Shown one piece after another: positions 45,315-55,456 of a DNA stretch of 64,000 bases (position 1 is the first letter of the stretch; each line of letters starts with the position of its first letter). Both the position numbers and the translations under genes were made by a program. The DNA comes from Kangiellaceae bacterium (lineage in GTDB: Bacteria > Pseudomonadota > Gammaproteobacteria > Enterobacterales > Kangiellaceae): assembly GCA_026196875.1 (NCBI GenBank), contig JAPHTP010000106.1, forward strand, positions 1 through 64,000, written 5' to 3'. Below the pieces are notes generated by a model. That model saw nothing but the letters and a program-made list of their open reading frames with translations. It ran no database searches and was not told the origin of the DNA.

Positions 45315-47135
45315 TTAGTGAGCCGTAGCTTCCGTCGCTCCACGAGGAATACGCAAGCTAGCAACCATTTCTTGAACCTCTTTTGGCGGCTCTTCAGTTA
45401 AGTGGCTAACAGTGAGTGCAACGACGAAGTTAAACACCATACCAAGTCCGCCAATTGCCTGTGGCGTTATACCGAACAACCAATTCTCCGGTTTATTTAC
45501 ACCAATCGGGTCAAAGAATACGCCTTTAAAATAAACGATATAGCAGAAGGTAAAGATTAAACCGGTTAACATTCCTGCAATCGCACCTTTACGATTAACG
45601 CGCTTACTAAAAATACCCAATAAAATTGCAGGGAACAGAGACGATGCTGCTAAGCCAAATGCCATTGCCACCGTCTCAGCGACCCAGCCAGGCGGATTGG
45701 CCCCCAAATACCCCGCAATTACAATGGCTACAGTTATTGCAATGCGGCCATACATTAACTCTTGTTTCTCCGAAATATCCGGCGCAAAGGTAGTTTTCAG
45801 TAAATCATGAGAAATGGCTGCGGAAATTACTAGCAATAGCCCAGCGGCTGTGGAAAGTGCAGCAGCAATACCACCAGCAGCGATCAACGCAATTACCCAT
45901 GCCGGAAGGCCTGCAATTTCGGGATTGGCCAATACCATAATGTCGCGATCAACATAAAGCTCATTAGCGAACGGCGCGCCTTTAGCTATTTCCCCCTTAC
46001 CGGGGTTGGTCACAACTCTCTCTCCATATTGGCCACGGTCATCAGCAAAACTTGGTTTTTTACCTTCTATAGGATTGCCCTTGGCATACTGGATTTTGCC
46101 ATCGCTGTTATGATCGTACCAAGCCAATAATCCTGAGTTTTCCCAAGTCTTAAACCAAGAAGGCATGGCGGTATATTCAGTACCTGTCACATCTTCGCCA
46201 TTGATGGTATTGATTAAATTGAATCGCGCCATAGAGCCTACCGCAGGGGCTACCGTATAGAGCAATGCTATAAATAGCAAGGCATAACCTGCAGACTTAC
46301 GCGCATCGGACACTTTAGGTACGGTAAAGAAGCGAACGATAACATGTGGTAAACCGGCCGTACCTGCCATCAATGCCATGGTTAAAAAGAATAAGTTTGT
46401 AGTTGACTGGGTACCATCGGTATAAGCGGTAAATCCGAGATCGGTGACTACCTGATCAAGCTTATCCAACATATAAGTCGAGGGGTCTCCAGCCAAGGTA
46501 CTACCAAACCCTAATTGAGGTAGAGGATTGCCGGTAATTTGCAACGAGATAAAAATTGCAGGCACTGTATAAGCAAAGATTAGAACACAATATTGAGCAA
46601 CTTGCGTATAGGTGATCCCTTTCATTCCCCCGAGCACAGCATAAACAAAAACGATAGCCATACCGATCATTAGACCAGTAATAATATCCACTTCAAGAAA
46701 ACGCGAAAATACGATCCCAACGCCACGCATTTGCCCGGCAATGTAAGTAAACGAAATGAAGATCAGGCAAATAACAGCAACTATGCGTGCGGTTTGCGAG
46801 TAGTAACGTTCGCCGATAAATTCAGGCACAGTGAACTTACCGTATTTTCTTAAGTAAGGTGCTAGTAGCATCGCCAACAATACATACCCTCCGGTCCAGC
46901 CCATTAGGTAAACTGAAGCGTCATAGCCTAAAAATGCGATCAAACCAGCCATCGAAATAAATGAGGCCGCAGACATCCAGTCTGCAGCAGTCGCCATACC
47001 ATTAAATATTGGTTTTACGCCGCCGCCTGCAACATAAAATTCACCAGTTGTACCTGCTTTCGCCCAAATTGCAATGCCTATATAAAGTGCAAAAGAAAGA
47101 CCGACGAATAGGAAAGTTAAGGTTTGTAATTCCAT
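45315..47135 (-). CDS. Sodium/solute symporter, VC_2705/ActP-like acetate-type carrier
   Basis: A 606-residue inner-membrane SSS-family (SLC5) symporter with about thirteen helices and the core GGMATAADWMSAASFISMAGLI-type helix near residue 45 (landmark ATAADWMSAASF). Between two helices, around residues 300-400, lies a long hydrophilic insert containing DHNSDGKIQY, which resembles a calcium-binding loop. The gene follows the small DUF4212 subunit by ten bases, and a PrpE ligase lies downstream. The substrate is most likely acetate, propionate or another short-chain acid. Confidence 0.92.
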   Translation of the reverse strand: MELQTLTFLFVGLSFALYIGIAIWAKAGTTGEFYVAGGGVKPIFNGMATAADWMSAASFISMAGLIAFLGYDASVYLMGWTGGYVLLAMLLAPYLRKYGKFTVPEFIGERYYSQTARIVAVICLIFISFTYIAGQMRGVGIVFSRFLEVDIITGLMIGMAIVFVYAVLGGMKGITYTQVAQYCVLIFAYTVPAIFISLQITGNPLPQLGFGSTLAGDPSTYMLDKLDQVVTDLGFTAYTDGTQSTTNLFFLTMALMAGTAGLPHVIVRFFTVPKVSDARKSAGYALLFIALLYTVAPAVGSMARFNLINTINGEDVTGTEYTAMPSWFKTWENSGLLAWYDHNSDGKIQYAKGNPIEGKKPSFADDRGQYGERVVTNPGKGEIAKGAPFANELYVDRDIMVLANPEIAGLPAWVIALIAAGGIAAALSTAAGLLLVISAAISHDLLKTTFAPDISEKQELMYGRIAITVAIVIAGYLGANPPGWVAETVAMAFGLAASSLFPAILLGIFSKRVNRKGAIAGMLTGLIFTFCYIVYFKGVFFDPIGVNKPENWLFGITPQAIGGLGMVFNFVVALTVSHLTEEPPKEVQEMVASLRIPRGATEATAH

Positions 47136-47145
47136 GAGATTTCCC

Positions 47146-47418
47146 CTAATCGTGTACGTTATATTTTTTATCGAGTTTGTTCATCTGATGAACATAGAAA
47201 AAAATCAATGCTAAAAAAGTGTAGATGGAACCCTGCTGGGCAAACCAAAAGCCCAATTTAAACCCACCCAATCGAATTGCATTTAATTGCTCTACTAACA
47301 ATACGCCGAACCCAAATGAAACGACGAACCATACCGCCAAACACCACATAACGAGTTTTATGTTGGCCTGCCAATACTTTTCATGGTTATCGTTATTATT
47401 AATCTCGTTATTGCTCAT
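47146..47418 (-). CDS. DUF4212 small subunit of the sodium/solute symporter
   Basis: A 90-residue membrane protein with two hydrophobic helices (about 25-45 and 57-78). DUF4212 proteins are encoded just before VC_2705-type symporters and are taken to be their small subunit. Landmarks are KYWQANIKLVMWCLAVWFVVS (shorter core YWQANIKLVMWCL) and GFWFAQQGSIYTF, both typical. GGGAGG lies nine bases before the ATG. It is divergent from crbS. Confidence 0.93.
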   Translation of the reverse strand: MSNNEINNNDNHEKYWQANIKLVMWCLAVWFVVSFGFGVLLVEQLNAIRLGGFKLGFWFAQQGSIYTFLALIFFYVHQMNKLDKKYNVHD

Positions 47419-47547
47419 TAATTCCTCCCGAAATAATTTAAGATAAGCTAATTAAAACTTACCCTAAGCCTAATGTGACCATTTGAATTTATCGAAAATG
47501 AAGGGGAATTTCCTTTCGACTTTAGTCTATACGGTTATAAGACTTGT

Positions 47548-47576
47548 TTGACACAACCTTAAATTATCAATACCTT
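47548..47576 (+). promoter_or_regulatory. Possible promoter of crbS
   Basis: TTGACA at 47548-47553, then 17 bases, then TACCTT at 47571-47576. The -35 box is perfect and the -10 box weak. The crbS GTG lies about 65 bases downstream. Confidence 0.45.
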
Positions 47577-47640
47577 TAACAAAAACAAAGACTTAATTTT
47601 AATTAAATTTGTTAATTAAATTCTACGCTAGGATATCTCA

Positions 47641-50600
47641 GTGTCGACCATTCAAATAATAATCATTGCGTTCGCCTATGTTTCGGTACTGTTTCTAATC
47701 GCCTATACCAGCGACAAGACAAAACCCAATGAAATATCGACCAAACGCAAGGCACTTGTGTATAGTTTTTCCTTGGCTATTTATTGTACTTCTTGGACCT
47801 TTTACGGCGCGGTTGGCAGCGCCGCAGATACAGGTTGGGGATACCTGCCAATCTATCTCGGTCCAATACTAATTTATACCCTGGGTTGGCCGCTTTTAAA
47901 ACGATTTATTCAGGTTGGCCATGAACAAAATACGACTTCAATTTCAGATTTTATTGCGACACGCTACGGAAAATCACAAAGTATCGCGGCGATCGTCACG
48001 ATTATCGCACTTATTGCGATCATCCCATATATTGCGTTGCAGCTTAAAGCAATCACTATGAGCATTGAAGTTTTTGATGCACAACAAAATTTATTCTCAG
48101 AACGATATATCAGTGCTTTTTATATCACCATTATGTTAGTAGTTTTCTCGATATTATTTGGAACGCGTAATATCGATGTCACTGAGCACCAATACGGAAT
48201 GATGAATGCTATTGCATTTGAGTCTGTGGTCAAGTTAATCGCATTTTGCGCTGTTGGGCTTTTTGCTCTTTTCAGTTTGTTCGATGGCCCCACCGATCTA
48301 TTCAATCAGATAGCGAAAAATGAAGCTTTAAAACGCATGTGGTTTTCTAACATTGATTGGGAAAACTTTGTTACTCAAACCATTCTCGCCGCTTGCGCGA
48401 TCTTTTGTTTGCCACGACAATTTCACGTTTCAGTGGTCGAGTATCACCAGAAAAAAGACCTACAATTTGCCCGTTGGATTTTCCCCAGCTACTTGCTTTT
48501 GATTTCATTGTTCGTTATTCCGATTGTTATCGCAGGTATGCAACACTTTAGCAACGCCTCGGTTAGCGCAGACACATTTATTCTGGCTCTACCTTTGTCC
48601 GAAAATCAGAACTCGCTAAGTGCGCTAGTTTTTATTGGTGGCTTATCTGCAGCGACAGGTATGGTAATTGTGGCAACTGTAGCTCTAAGCACGATGGTAA
48701 GCAACGATTTAGTTTTACCGCTGTTATTAAAGCGCGCAAAGTCAGAAAGTTTTAAAAATAAACAATTTGCACGACAGATGATTTTAACCCGGAGAATCAT
48801 TATTGCTGTGTGTTTGTTTCTGTCGTATGGATTTTATCGGCTCATTGATAAAAGTCAGTCACTCGCGTCTATTGGTTACCTTTCTTTTACTGCAGTTTTA
48901 CAGTTCGCCCCAGCTTTGTTTATCGGTTTGTTTTGGGGGCGAGCAAACAGTTATGGTGCGATTGCGGGGCTACTCACAGGTATAGGTTGCTGGTTTGTAG
49001 TAACCTGGGTTCCAAGTATAGACGGTGCCAACTTACTATCTGATGTAAATAGCTATACCGGATTTTCGATCCTCACTGAGTCATTATTTATTTCATTAGC
49101 GCTGAATATTTTAGCCATTGTCATCGTATCCCAAATTACGGAGCAGGGTTTAACCGAAAAAATTCAGGCTTATGCATACACTCGCTCTCGACCTAAAGAA
49201 ATTAAAGCGAACAAACCAATAAAAGAGAGCCGCCAATTACTTGTGAGAGATCTGAAAAGCCTTGCCGCAGCAATTGTAGGCAGCGAACGAATGGTCGCTA
49301 CATTTGAAGCTTTCACAACCAGTCAGGCACTGCCACCAAAAGACACGGATACTGCGAGTCAAGAACTGGTAGCACATACTGAAAAAGTACTTTCATCTGC
49401 GATTGGGGCACCATCGGCCAGAGTCGTACTTTTATCGGCATTAAAAGACAAAGGAATAAACGTCGATGACGTAATCAGCTTGTTAAGTTCAACCTCTCAA
49501 GCATTAAAATTTAATCGCCGCCTGATTGATTTGACATTGGATAATATCACTCAAGGGATCAGCGTAAGTGATCCTCAAAAAAATATCGTCGCGTGGAACG
49601 ATAGTTATGAGCGACTTATGAATTATCCAAAAGGATTGTTGCAAATAGGTATGCCGATTGCAGATTTAATTCGCTATAATGCCGAGCGAGGCTTTTGCGG
49701 CCCCGGAGAAATAGAAGAGCATATTCAAAAACGCTTAGCTCACCTTGAATCAGGATTAAGTTATCGTTTCGAAAGAGAAAGAAACGATGGTGTTGTTTTA
49801 GAAATTGTTGGTAATCCTCTTCCGCAAGGCGGCTATGTTACAACTTATACCGATATTTCGGAATACAAAGCAATTCAAAACGCGCTAAAGGACAATGAAA
49901 GAAAAACAGCGCTCTATACAGATAACTCCCCCGCTCTTTTAGCATATCTAGATAAAAACTTAATCTACCGTTTTGTCAATAAAGCCTTTGCTAACAGTTT
50001 AAATATGTCAAAGGATCAAATTTTAGGAAAGCCCGCCAAACAAGTTCTGTCCAAAGAAGAAATGGCATTCAAGCGAGAATATGTTGAAGCGGCTTTGCAA
50101 AATAACAAGCAGCAATTTGAGTACGCAGCTAAAGGAATAGAATCAAAATACTATCTTGTTACTTACATCCCCAATGTAAGCGATCAAGGGGATGTCACCG
50201 GTCTGTATACCATTTCTCAAGATATTTCTAATCGCCGTAAGGCAGAGCTAGCACTTAAGGAAATTAATATTACGCTAGAGCAAAGAGTAACCATGCGAAC
50301 TGATGAGCTTCACTCAACCGTAAAGGCATTAGAAATCGCCAAGCAAGAAGCGGAAAAAGCTAATCAGAGTAAGTCTCGTTTTCTCGCTGCTGCAAGCCAT
50401 GACTTATTGCAACCATTCAACGCAGCGAGACTTTTTGCAGAAATGCTAAAAAATGAATCTAGTGAAATGTCTGAAACCCAAGCTGAATTGATCAAAAAAA
50501 CCGACCAAAGCTTGACCGTAGCTGAGAATATTATTCGTTCACTGGTAGATATATCTAAGCTAGATAGTGGCACTATCCACCCCAAAATACGCACTATTGA

Positions 50601-51465
50601 TATTTTTGATGTAGTCGAATCTATAAAACGACAGTTCGCTGGTTTCGCAGTTAAAAAAAATTTGAAGTTCAAAGTTCACAATCGACACGCGCTGATTAAA
50701 AGTGACCCAGAACTGCTTCATCGAGTGTTGCAGAATTTTGTTAGCAACGCAATTCGATACACCGACTTAGGCGGTGTATTACTAGCGGTAAGGCTTAGGT
50801 CAAACCTCGTAGAAGTAAGTGTATTAGATACCGGGATCGGCATTCGAGAAACAGACCAAAAAGACATTTTTAATGAGTTTAAGCGCATAGCTGACCCAAA
50901 ACTAAAAAACACTGAATCAGGTTTAGGCTTAGGTTTATCGATTAGCGAAAGAATTGCAGCTATTTTAAATCACTCAATTAATCTGAAATCTGTTTATGAA
51001 AAGGGAAGCAACTTTAGTCTAACCATAAAGCTATCAAATCAAGTTCTACAAACTGAAAAACATTCAATAGTTTCATCAGGAAAACTTTTAGATGTGCTCG
51101 CAGGCGTAAAAGCGTTGTGCGTTGACAATGAACAACAAATTATAGATGCCATGACTATGCTGCTAACACGCTGGCAATGCGATGTACGAAGTGCTAAGTC
51201 AGCACTTGAAATTGAAGACATATTGAATGAAGGATTTATTCCCGACATTATGCTGGTAGACTATCAACTTGACCATGGCAGAACTGGCCTCGAATTTATC
51301 ACGGAAATTCGGCAAAAAACAGGAATTGAAATTCCTGCAATAATTGTTACCGCAAATCACTCTCGCGAATTGGAAGAGGAATTAAAGGAGCAAGATATTA
51401 AACTGTTACATAAACCAGTTAAACCCGCCGTATTAAGAGCAACCATGAGTAATGAGCTTAGATAA
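47641..51465 (+). CDS. crbS: CrbS-type hybrid sensor histidine kinase with SSS transporter domain
   Basis: A 1274-residue inner-membrane sensor. In order: an SLC5-like domain of about thirteen helices (1-505), a STAC-type linker (about 540-610, SSAIGAPSARVVLL), a PAS domain (about 620-745), a second PAS (about 755-870), a short coiled coil, HisKA with His920 in AAASHDLLQPFN, a HATPase domain (NFVSNAIRYTD, LGLGLSISERIA) and a C-terminal receiver with Asp1207 in IMLVDYQLD. CrbS/CrbR controls acs in Vibrio and Pseudomonas. It starts at GTG 47641. The symporter and PrpE genes lie divergently beside it. Confidence 0.93.
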   Translation: MSTIQIIIIAFAYVSVLFLIAYTSDKTKPNEISTKRKALVYSFSLAIYCTSWTFYGAVGSAADTGWGYLPIYLGPILIYTLGWPLLKRFIQVGHEQNTTSISDFIATRYGKSQSIAAIVTIIALIAIIPYIALQLKAITMSIEVFDAQQNLFSERYISAFYITIMLVVFSILFGTRNIDVTEHQYGMMNAIAFESVVKLIAFCAVGLFALFSLFDGPTDLFNQIAKNEALKRMWFSNIDWENFVTQTILAACAIFCLPRQFHVSVVEYHQKKDLQFARWIFPSYLLLISLFVIPIVIAGMQHFSNASVSADTFILALPLSENQNSLSALVFIGGLSAATGMVIVATVALSTMVSNDLVLPLLLKRAKSESFKNKQFARQMILTRRIIIAVCLFLSYGFYRLIDKSQSLASIGYLSFTAVLQFAPALFIGLFWGRANSYGAIAGLLTGIGCWFVVTWVPSIDGANLLSDVNSYTGFSILTESLFISLALNILAIVIVSQITEQGLTEKIQAYAYTRSRPKEIKANKPIKESRQLLVRDLKSLAAAIVGSERMVATFEAFTTSQALPPKDTDTASQELVAHTEKVLSSAIGAPSARVVLLSALKDKGINVDDVISLLSSTSQALKFNRRLIDLTLDNITQGISVSDPQKNIVAWNDSYERLMNYPKGLLQIGMPIADLIRYNAERGFCGPGEIEEHIQKRLAHLESGLSYRFERERNDGVVLEIVGNPLPQGGYVTTYTDISEYKAIQNALKDNERKTALYTDNSPALLAYLDKNLIYRFVNKAFANSLNMSKDQILGKPAKQVLSKEEMAFKREYVEAALQNNKQQFEYAAKGIESKYYLVTYIPNVSDQGDVTGLYTISQDISNRRKAELALKEINITLEQRVTMRTDELHSTVKALEIAKQEAEKANQSKSRFLAAASHDLLQPFNAARLFAEMLKNESSEMSETQAELIKKTDQSLTVAENIIRSLVDISKLDSGTIHPKIRTIDIFDVVESIKRQFAGFAVKKNLKFKVHNRHALIKSDPELLHRVLQNFVSNAIRYTDLGGVLLAVRLRSNLVEVSVLDTGIGIRETDQKDIFNEFKRIADPKLKNTESGLGLGLSISERIAAILNHSINLKSVYEKGSNFSLTIKLSNQVLQTEKHSIVSSGKLLDVLAGVKALCVDNEQQIIDAMTMLLTRWQCDVRSAKSALEIEDILNEGFIPDIMLVDYQLDHGRTGLEFITEIRQKTGIEIPAIIVTANHSRELEEELKEQDIKLLHKPVKPAVLRATMSNELR

Positions 51466-51614
51466 GATGGTAGCGTCGAGCCAAGAGTGAAAATATTTTC
51501 GCGCAACAGTAACTTTAATAATCAAAACGATCCTTTAATCCACCATATCTCTTTCAACTGCTATACTTTTAATACCTAAACGACCAGTCAAACAACTTGG
51601 CAATCAAGCGCTTA

Positions 51615-53540
51615 ATGAATCGAACGCAAATAGTACTCATATTGTTTAGCCTACTATTTTCTCATCTAACATCAGCCTCTGATGACAATATTGCTGGCTT
51701 GAGTCTTGAAGACTTGTTAAAAACCAAGGTCTATACCAGTTCCAAACAAACCGAAGAAATAACCGTAGCCCCAGGAATTATTAGCTTAATCACACAGCGG
51801 CAGATAGAAGCATACGGAGCAGATAATCTCCTTCAGCTGCTAGACAGGGTTTCAAGCTCGTATGCATTAGGCTCGTATCTTTTTCCGCAAAATGTTCTTT
51901 CTTTACGAGGAGACCTTGCTTCTCATTTTAATAATCATGTGCTTTTACTTATCGATGGCCGCCCTATACGTGAAAGCCTTACCGGGGGCGTTGATATCGC
52001 CGTTTACCTTAGCTTTCCGATCAATAGTATCTCACATATCGAGGTCGTTCGAGGTCCAGGCTCTGTGCTGTACGGTACTAATGCTTTTGCCGGCGTAGTG
52101 AATATTGTCACTCTTCAGTTGAGAAATGAACGGACAGAAATTAGTATTGGTGCCGGAGAATTCAGTGGAAAATCGCTGTCAATACTAAACCAAAACGATG
52201 TTAATGATCATCACCTTACCTTTGGGCTCCAGTACCACAAAGACGATGGTTGGTCGTTTGAATCCTTTGATGAAACTGGACAACAGGTTGATGAAGATTA
52301 TGCTCAAAATAACCTGGGCGCCAACTTTAAATGGCATTTTAATGAATGGCAACTATCTGCGTTTTACGGTCAAAGCGAGCAAACTAACCTAGGTGCAATT
52401 CCTATTATCAGCCTGGGCCTACCAAACAAAGCTGTTGATACCAGCCGCGGATTCATCGATTTACAATATGAAAAACAGGTTTCTGATGCCTGGTATTCTA
52501 GTTACAACTTAACCTACAACCAGTTTAGTGAAATGATTGACGTAGCTGGTTCTCCGTTTGACGGGAAATCTAGCGACTGGCTACTTGAAACTAACCAGCG
52601 ATTTAACTTGTCACCCGAATGGCAATTACTTACCGGCGCAAGTATATATAACCAAAATGGAAGAGCTATTCAAGCTGAAAGCTACGCGGTACCCAAATAT
52701 AATGAAACATGGTATCGAGCTTTTGCAGAGTTCACCTGGTTATCGGATGAAAATAGCAGACTGGTATTAGGTACCCAAGCTAACAAACCTTATGGTATTG
52801 ATTGGGAGTTTGTTTCTCGAGCTTCTTTTATTTATAACTTTAAACCCAATTGGGGATCCAAGATACTCTATGGCGAGGCTTTTCGCTCTGCATTTGAAAT
52901 TGAAAATGCGCTTAATGCACCTGGCGTGTTAACCGGCAATCCTGACTTAACGCCGGAAAAAATTGCGACAACGGATCTTCAGATTTTTTACCATCGACCT
53001 GGCGCTAGTTTTTCGATTACCTATTTTCAATCGAAACAAACAGACTCAATTACACGAACAGCTATACCAAACTCTTCAGCGAGTACCTATATCAATGCGG
53101 GCGAGCTAAAATTCAAGGGAGTTGAATTGGAGTTTAACTATCATGTAAACCAACACTTTAATCTTGAAGGAAGCATTAGCCGACAGGAAAACCGCCTTAA
53201 TAATAACCAAGAAAACACCACATTGGTTCCACAAAATATAGCAAAGCTAGGTTTGATCTGGCATCCGTTGGAAGATTGGCGAGTAGGCTTTCATGCAAAT
53301 CATTTCTCAGCCGCCCAGGAATGGCCAGCAGCTAACGAACAAAACCCTAAAGCGGACGCTTTTACATACTCGACACTTAAGCTCAATTACCGCATTAGTG
53401 GGTCGGCTGAACTAGATTTCTTTGCGGACAACTTATTTAACGAAACCATCTATTACCCCGAGTTCTCAAGGCGAAGACTAAATACTTTACCTGGTAGAGC
53501 AGAACGCCATTGGTGGGTCTTTTTATCGATGAAGTTTTAG
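51615..53540 (+). CDS. TonB-dependent receptor 2
   Basis: A 641-residue outer-membrane receptor with a signal peptide (about 1-20, ending TSAS-DD) and then GLSLEDLLKTKVYTSSKQTEE, the shared N-terminal segment (core LSLEDLLKTKVYTSSK). Plug landmarks are VAPGIISLITQRQIEAYGA, LLDRVSS, LSLRGD and ISHIEVVRGPGSVLYGTNAFAG (short cores IEVVRGPGS and YGTNAFAG). The barrel ends WWVFLSMKF. It uses ATG 51615; a TTG six codons earlier is possible. It is convergent with the periplasmic binding protein gene, their stops one base apart. Confidence 0.92.
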   Translation: MNRTQIVLILFSLLFSHLTSASDDNIAGLSLEDLLKTKVYTSSKQTEEITVAPGIISLITQRQIEAYGADNLLQLLDRVSSSYALGSYLFPQNVLSLRGDLASHFNNHVLLLIDGRPIRESLTGGVDIAVYLSFPINSISHIEVVRGPGSVLYGTNAFAGVVNIVTLQLRNERTEISIGAGEFSGKSLSILNQNDVNDHHLTFGLQYHKDDGWSFESFDETGQQVDEDYAQNNLGANFKWHFNEWQLSAFYGQSEQTNLGAIPIISLGLPNKAVDTSRGFIDLQYEKQVSDAWYSSYNLTYNQFSEMIDVAGSPFDGKSSDWLLETNQRFNLSPEWQLLTGASIYNQNGRAIQAESYAVPKYNETWYRAFAEFTWLSDENSRLVLGTQANKPYGIDWEFVSRASFIYNFKPNWGSKILYGEAFRSAFEIENALNAPGVLTGNPDLTPEKIATTDLQIFYHRPGASFSITYFQSKQTDSITRTAIPNSSASTYINAGELKFKGVELEFNYHVNQHFNLEGSISRQENRLNNNQENTTLVPQNIAKLGLIWHPLEDWRVGFHANHFSAAQEWPAANEQNPKADAFTYSTLKLNYRISGSAELDFFADNLFNETIYYPEFSRRRLNTLPGRAERHWWVFLSMKF

Positions 53541-53541
53541 A

Positions 53542-54840
53542 CTAGGACTCAGGACACCTGTCGCCGTAAAACTGATGGAAAGATTCCACCTTATTCACTA
53601 CGTATCTATTGTCACCATGCTCATCAAAGTTAATCTTGCCACTCTGTCCAACAAATCGATAAGATGAGTTGGCAGAAACGATCACAGGCCAAGTGTTAGC
53701 TGAGATGACAGGGCCATCAAGAGACGATACTTTTCTTATTGAGCTATTTAATGCTGAACCAAACTTCTGTTGGTAGGAAAGTGCTGCGCCTAACAAGTAA
53801 GTAATATCATAGACATAGGCCGCAGTGTAGGTAGCGACTTGAGTGTTAAGTACCTCTTCTACTCCTGCCAATATAGCGGGCCTTTTATTGTGTTGATACG
53901 GAACAGACGCAAAGACACAGAGTTCGCGTCCTTTGGTAACGCTTTTGAGAGACTGCTTTTGGCTCGCATGTTCAGCAAAAATAATATAAGGAAGGTTTGA
54001 CTCCCAATATTTTGTGAGCTGGGAAACAACGAGTTCGCTTTGATTATAAATGAGGGGTAAGAATACCGCGCGTACCCTCTGTTCTTTTAAGCGCTTGATT
54101 TCATTCTTAAGATCAAAATTTTGATAATTAACGAATCCGCTCATCGGATACTTCAATAAGATATCTCCGCCGCTACGACTAAATGTATGCTCCACATGTT
54201 CAGTAATTTCATTACCAAATACATCTCTTTGGTAAAAGATACCCAGCTTTTTGATTTTGCGTTTTTCCAAAAAACCGGTAATTACATCGGCTAACTGCGC
54301 ATTTCTGGCTGTCACACGAAAAACGCGATCTTCATCATCTAGGTGGGTTATTGCGTTAGCGTTAGCCGCAGGCAACAACATAGGCAGTTTTAACTGTTTT
54401 GTGATCACGTCAAATAAGTCGATAGACTGTTTGGATGTAAAAGGTCCGATAATGGCTTTTATTTGATAGTCATCTACCATTTGCTTTACTAACAACGCCA
54501 GATTCTCTCGGTCGAAATGATCATCGGCAACAATTACTGATAGTCGCTTCCCCCCAATACCACCTTTCTTATTAATCTCTTTGGCCGCAATCCTCGCAGC
54601 AGCAATAACCTCTACACTTTGCTCCCTTTCAAATGAAAGCGGCGCTATCAAAGCAATATTTATCGAATCTTTTGTTGGCGGATTAGTTTTTGAAAAATAG
54701 AGCTTTGATTTATTTCTTTGATTGATATTTACATGCATTAATTCTTGCAGAGATAATGAAAGAAGCTCAGATTCAGCAGAAAGGCAGGCAGACCAAAGTG
54801 CCCCTAAAAACAATATTGACTTGAGAATAGAGACTCTCAT
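53542..54840 (-). CDS. Periplasmic binding protein of the Leu/Ile/Val type with receptor-like N-terminus
   Basis: A 432-residue exported protein (signal to about residue 21, CLSAES). Residues about 58-425 form a type I periplasmic binding fold: IALIAPLSFE, AARIAAKEINKKGGIGGKRL, VADDHFD, IIGPFTS and IFYQRDVFGNE. Between signal and fold, residues 24-45 read LLSLSLQELMHVNINQRNKS, like the segment after the signal of the three TonB receptors here. No ABC permease or ATPase gene is adjacent, so it may sense or deliver a ligand rather than serve a transporter. Confidence 0.85.
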   Translation of the reverse strand: MRVSILKSILFLGALWSACLSAESELLSLSLQELMHVNINQRNKSKLYFSKTNPPTKDSINIALIAPLSFEREQSVEVIAAARIAAKEINKKGGIGGKRLSVIVADDHFDRENLALLVKQMVDDYQIKAIIGPFTSKQSIDLFDVITKQLKLPMLLPAANANAITHLDDEDRVFRVTARNAQLADVITGFLEKRKIKKLGIFYQRDVFGNEITEHVEHTFSRSGGDILLKYPMSGFVNYQNFDLKNEIKRLKEQRVRAVFLPLIYNQSELVVSQLTKYWESNLPYIIFAEHASQKQSLKSVTKGRELCVFASVPYQHNKRPAILAGVEEVLNTQVATYTAAYVYDITYLLGAALSYQQKFGSALNSSIRKVSSLDGPVISANTWPVIVSANSSYRFVGQSGKINFDEHGDNRYVVNKVESFHQFYGDRCPES

Positions 54841-54907
54841 ATAAAAATCATATTGGTTACGAAGAAATTTAAATATAGTATTGATCTAATTATAGGTGCT
54901 ACTGGCG

Positions 54908-55456
54908 TCATTTGGTAATTATGTGCACTTCCTGCATATGGTTCATAAAATGTAAAACGTGGGCTAGCTCATATTCCGATTTAGTTAGCTCACCGTAGGC
55001 AAAATGAGGCTGTAATCCCCCTTGATGAGCTTTAAATCGGGCGATAGCTAACTCCAACTTAGCTATGGAAGTATTAACCGCTAATCCTTTGGGGATTGTT
55101 TCTGCACCGGGAATGGCTTCATCCAATCCGTGGCTCATAGTCCCCGTCCGGGCAAACGCCTTAAATGCAGTAGCGCCAACTGTTGATTTGAACAAATCTG
55201 ATTTGTGTTCCGGATATCCTTCAATCGATAGCTCAATACTTTGCGTTATGTGCGCCAGAATAGTAGGAACATCCCAGCGGCCACTACTTGAAACTTGTGA
55301 CACTTTCAAAATATCTAAAATCTCGAGTGTTTCGGAAAAATTTAGCTTTGTAAAATTGGGCTCACCGTTTAACCACCAGAGGCCGCCTATCGGTACACTA
55401 ACTCCAATCCCATAAAGCCCTATTTTCTTAATCAATTGACGTCGCTTATGATCCAA
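54908..55456 (-). CDS. DUF1569-family protein with Tat signal
   Basis: A 182-residue protein. KRRQLIKK with a following hydrophobic stretch (to about 27) looks like a twin-arginine signal. The body, with WDVPTILAHITQSIELSIEG (core TILAHITQSIE) near residue 63 and YELAHVLHFMNHMQEV near the end, fits DUF1569, a DinB-like four-helix fold with metal-binding histidines. The biochemical role is unknown. It lies 67 nt upstream of the binding-protein gene on the same strand and could be cotranscribed with it. Confidence 0.8.
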   Translation of the reverse strand: MDHKRRQLIKKIGLYGIGVSVPIGGLWWLNGEPNFTKLNFSETLEILDILKVSQVSSSGRWDVPTILAHITQSIELSIEGYPEHKSDLFKSTVGATAFKAFARTGTMSHGLDEAIPGAETIPKGLAVNTSIAKLELAIARFKAHQGGLQPHFAYGELTKSEYELAHVLHFMNHMQEVHIITK

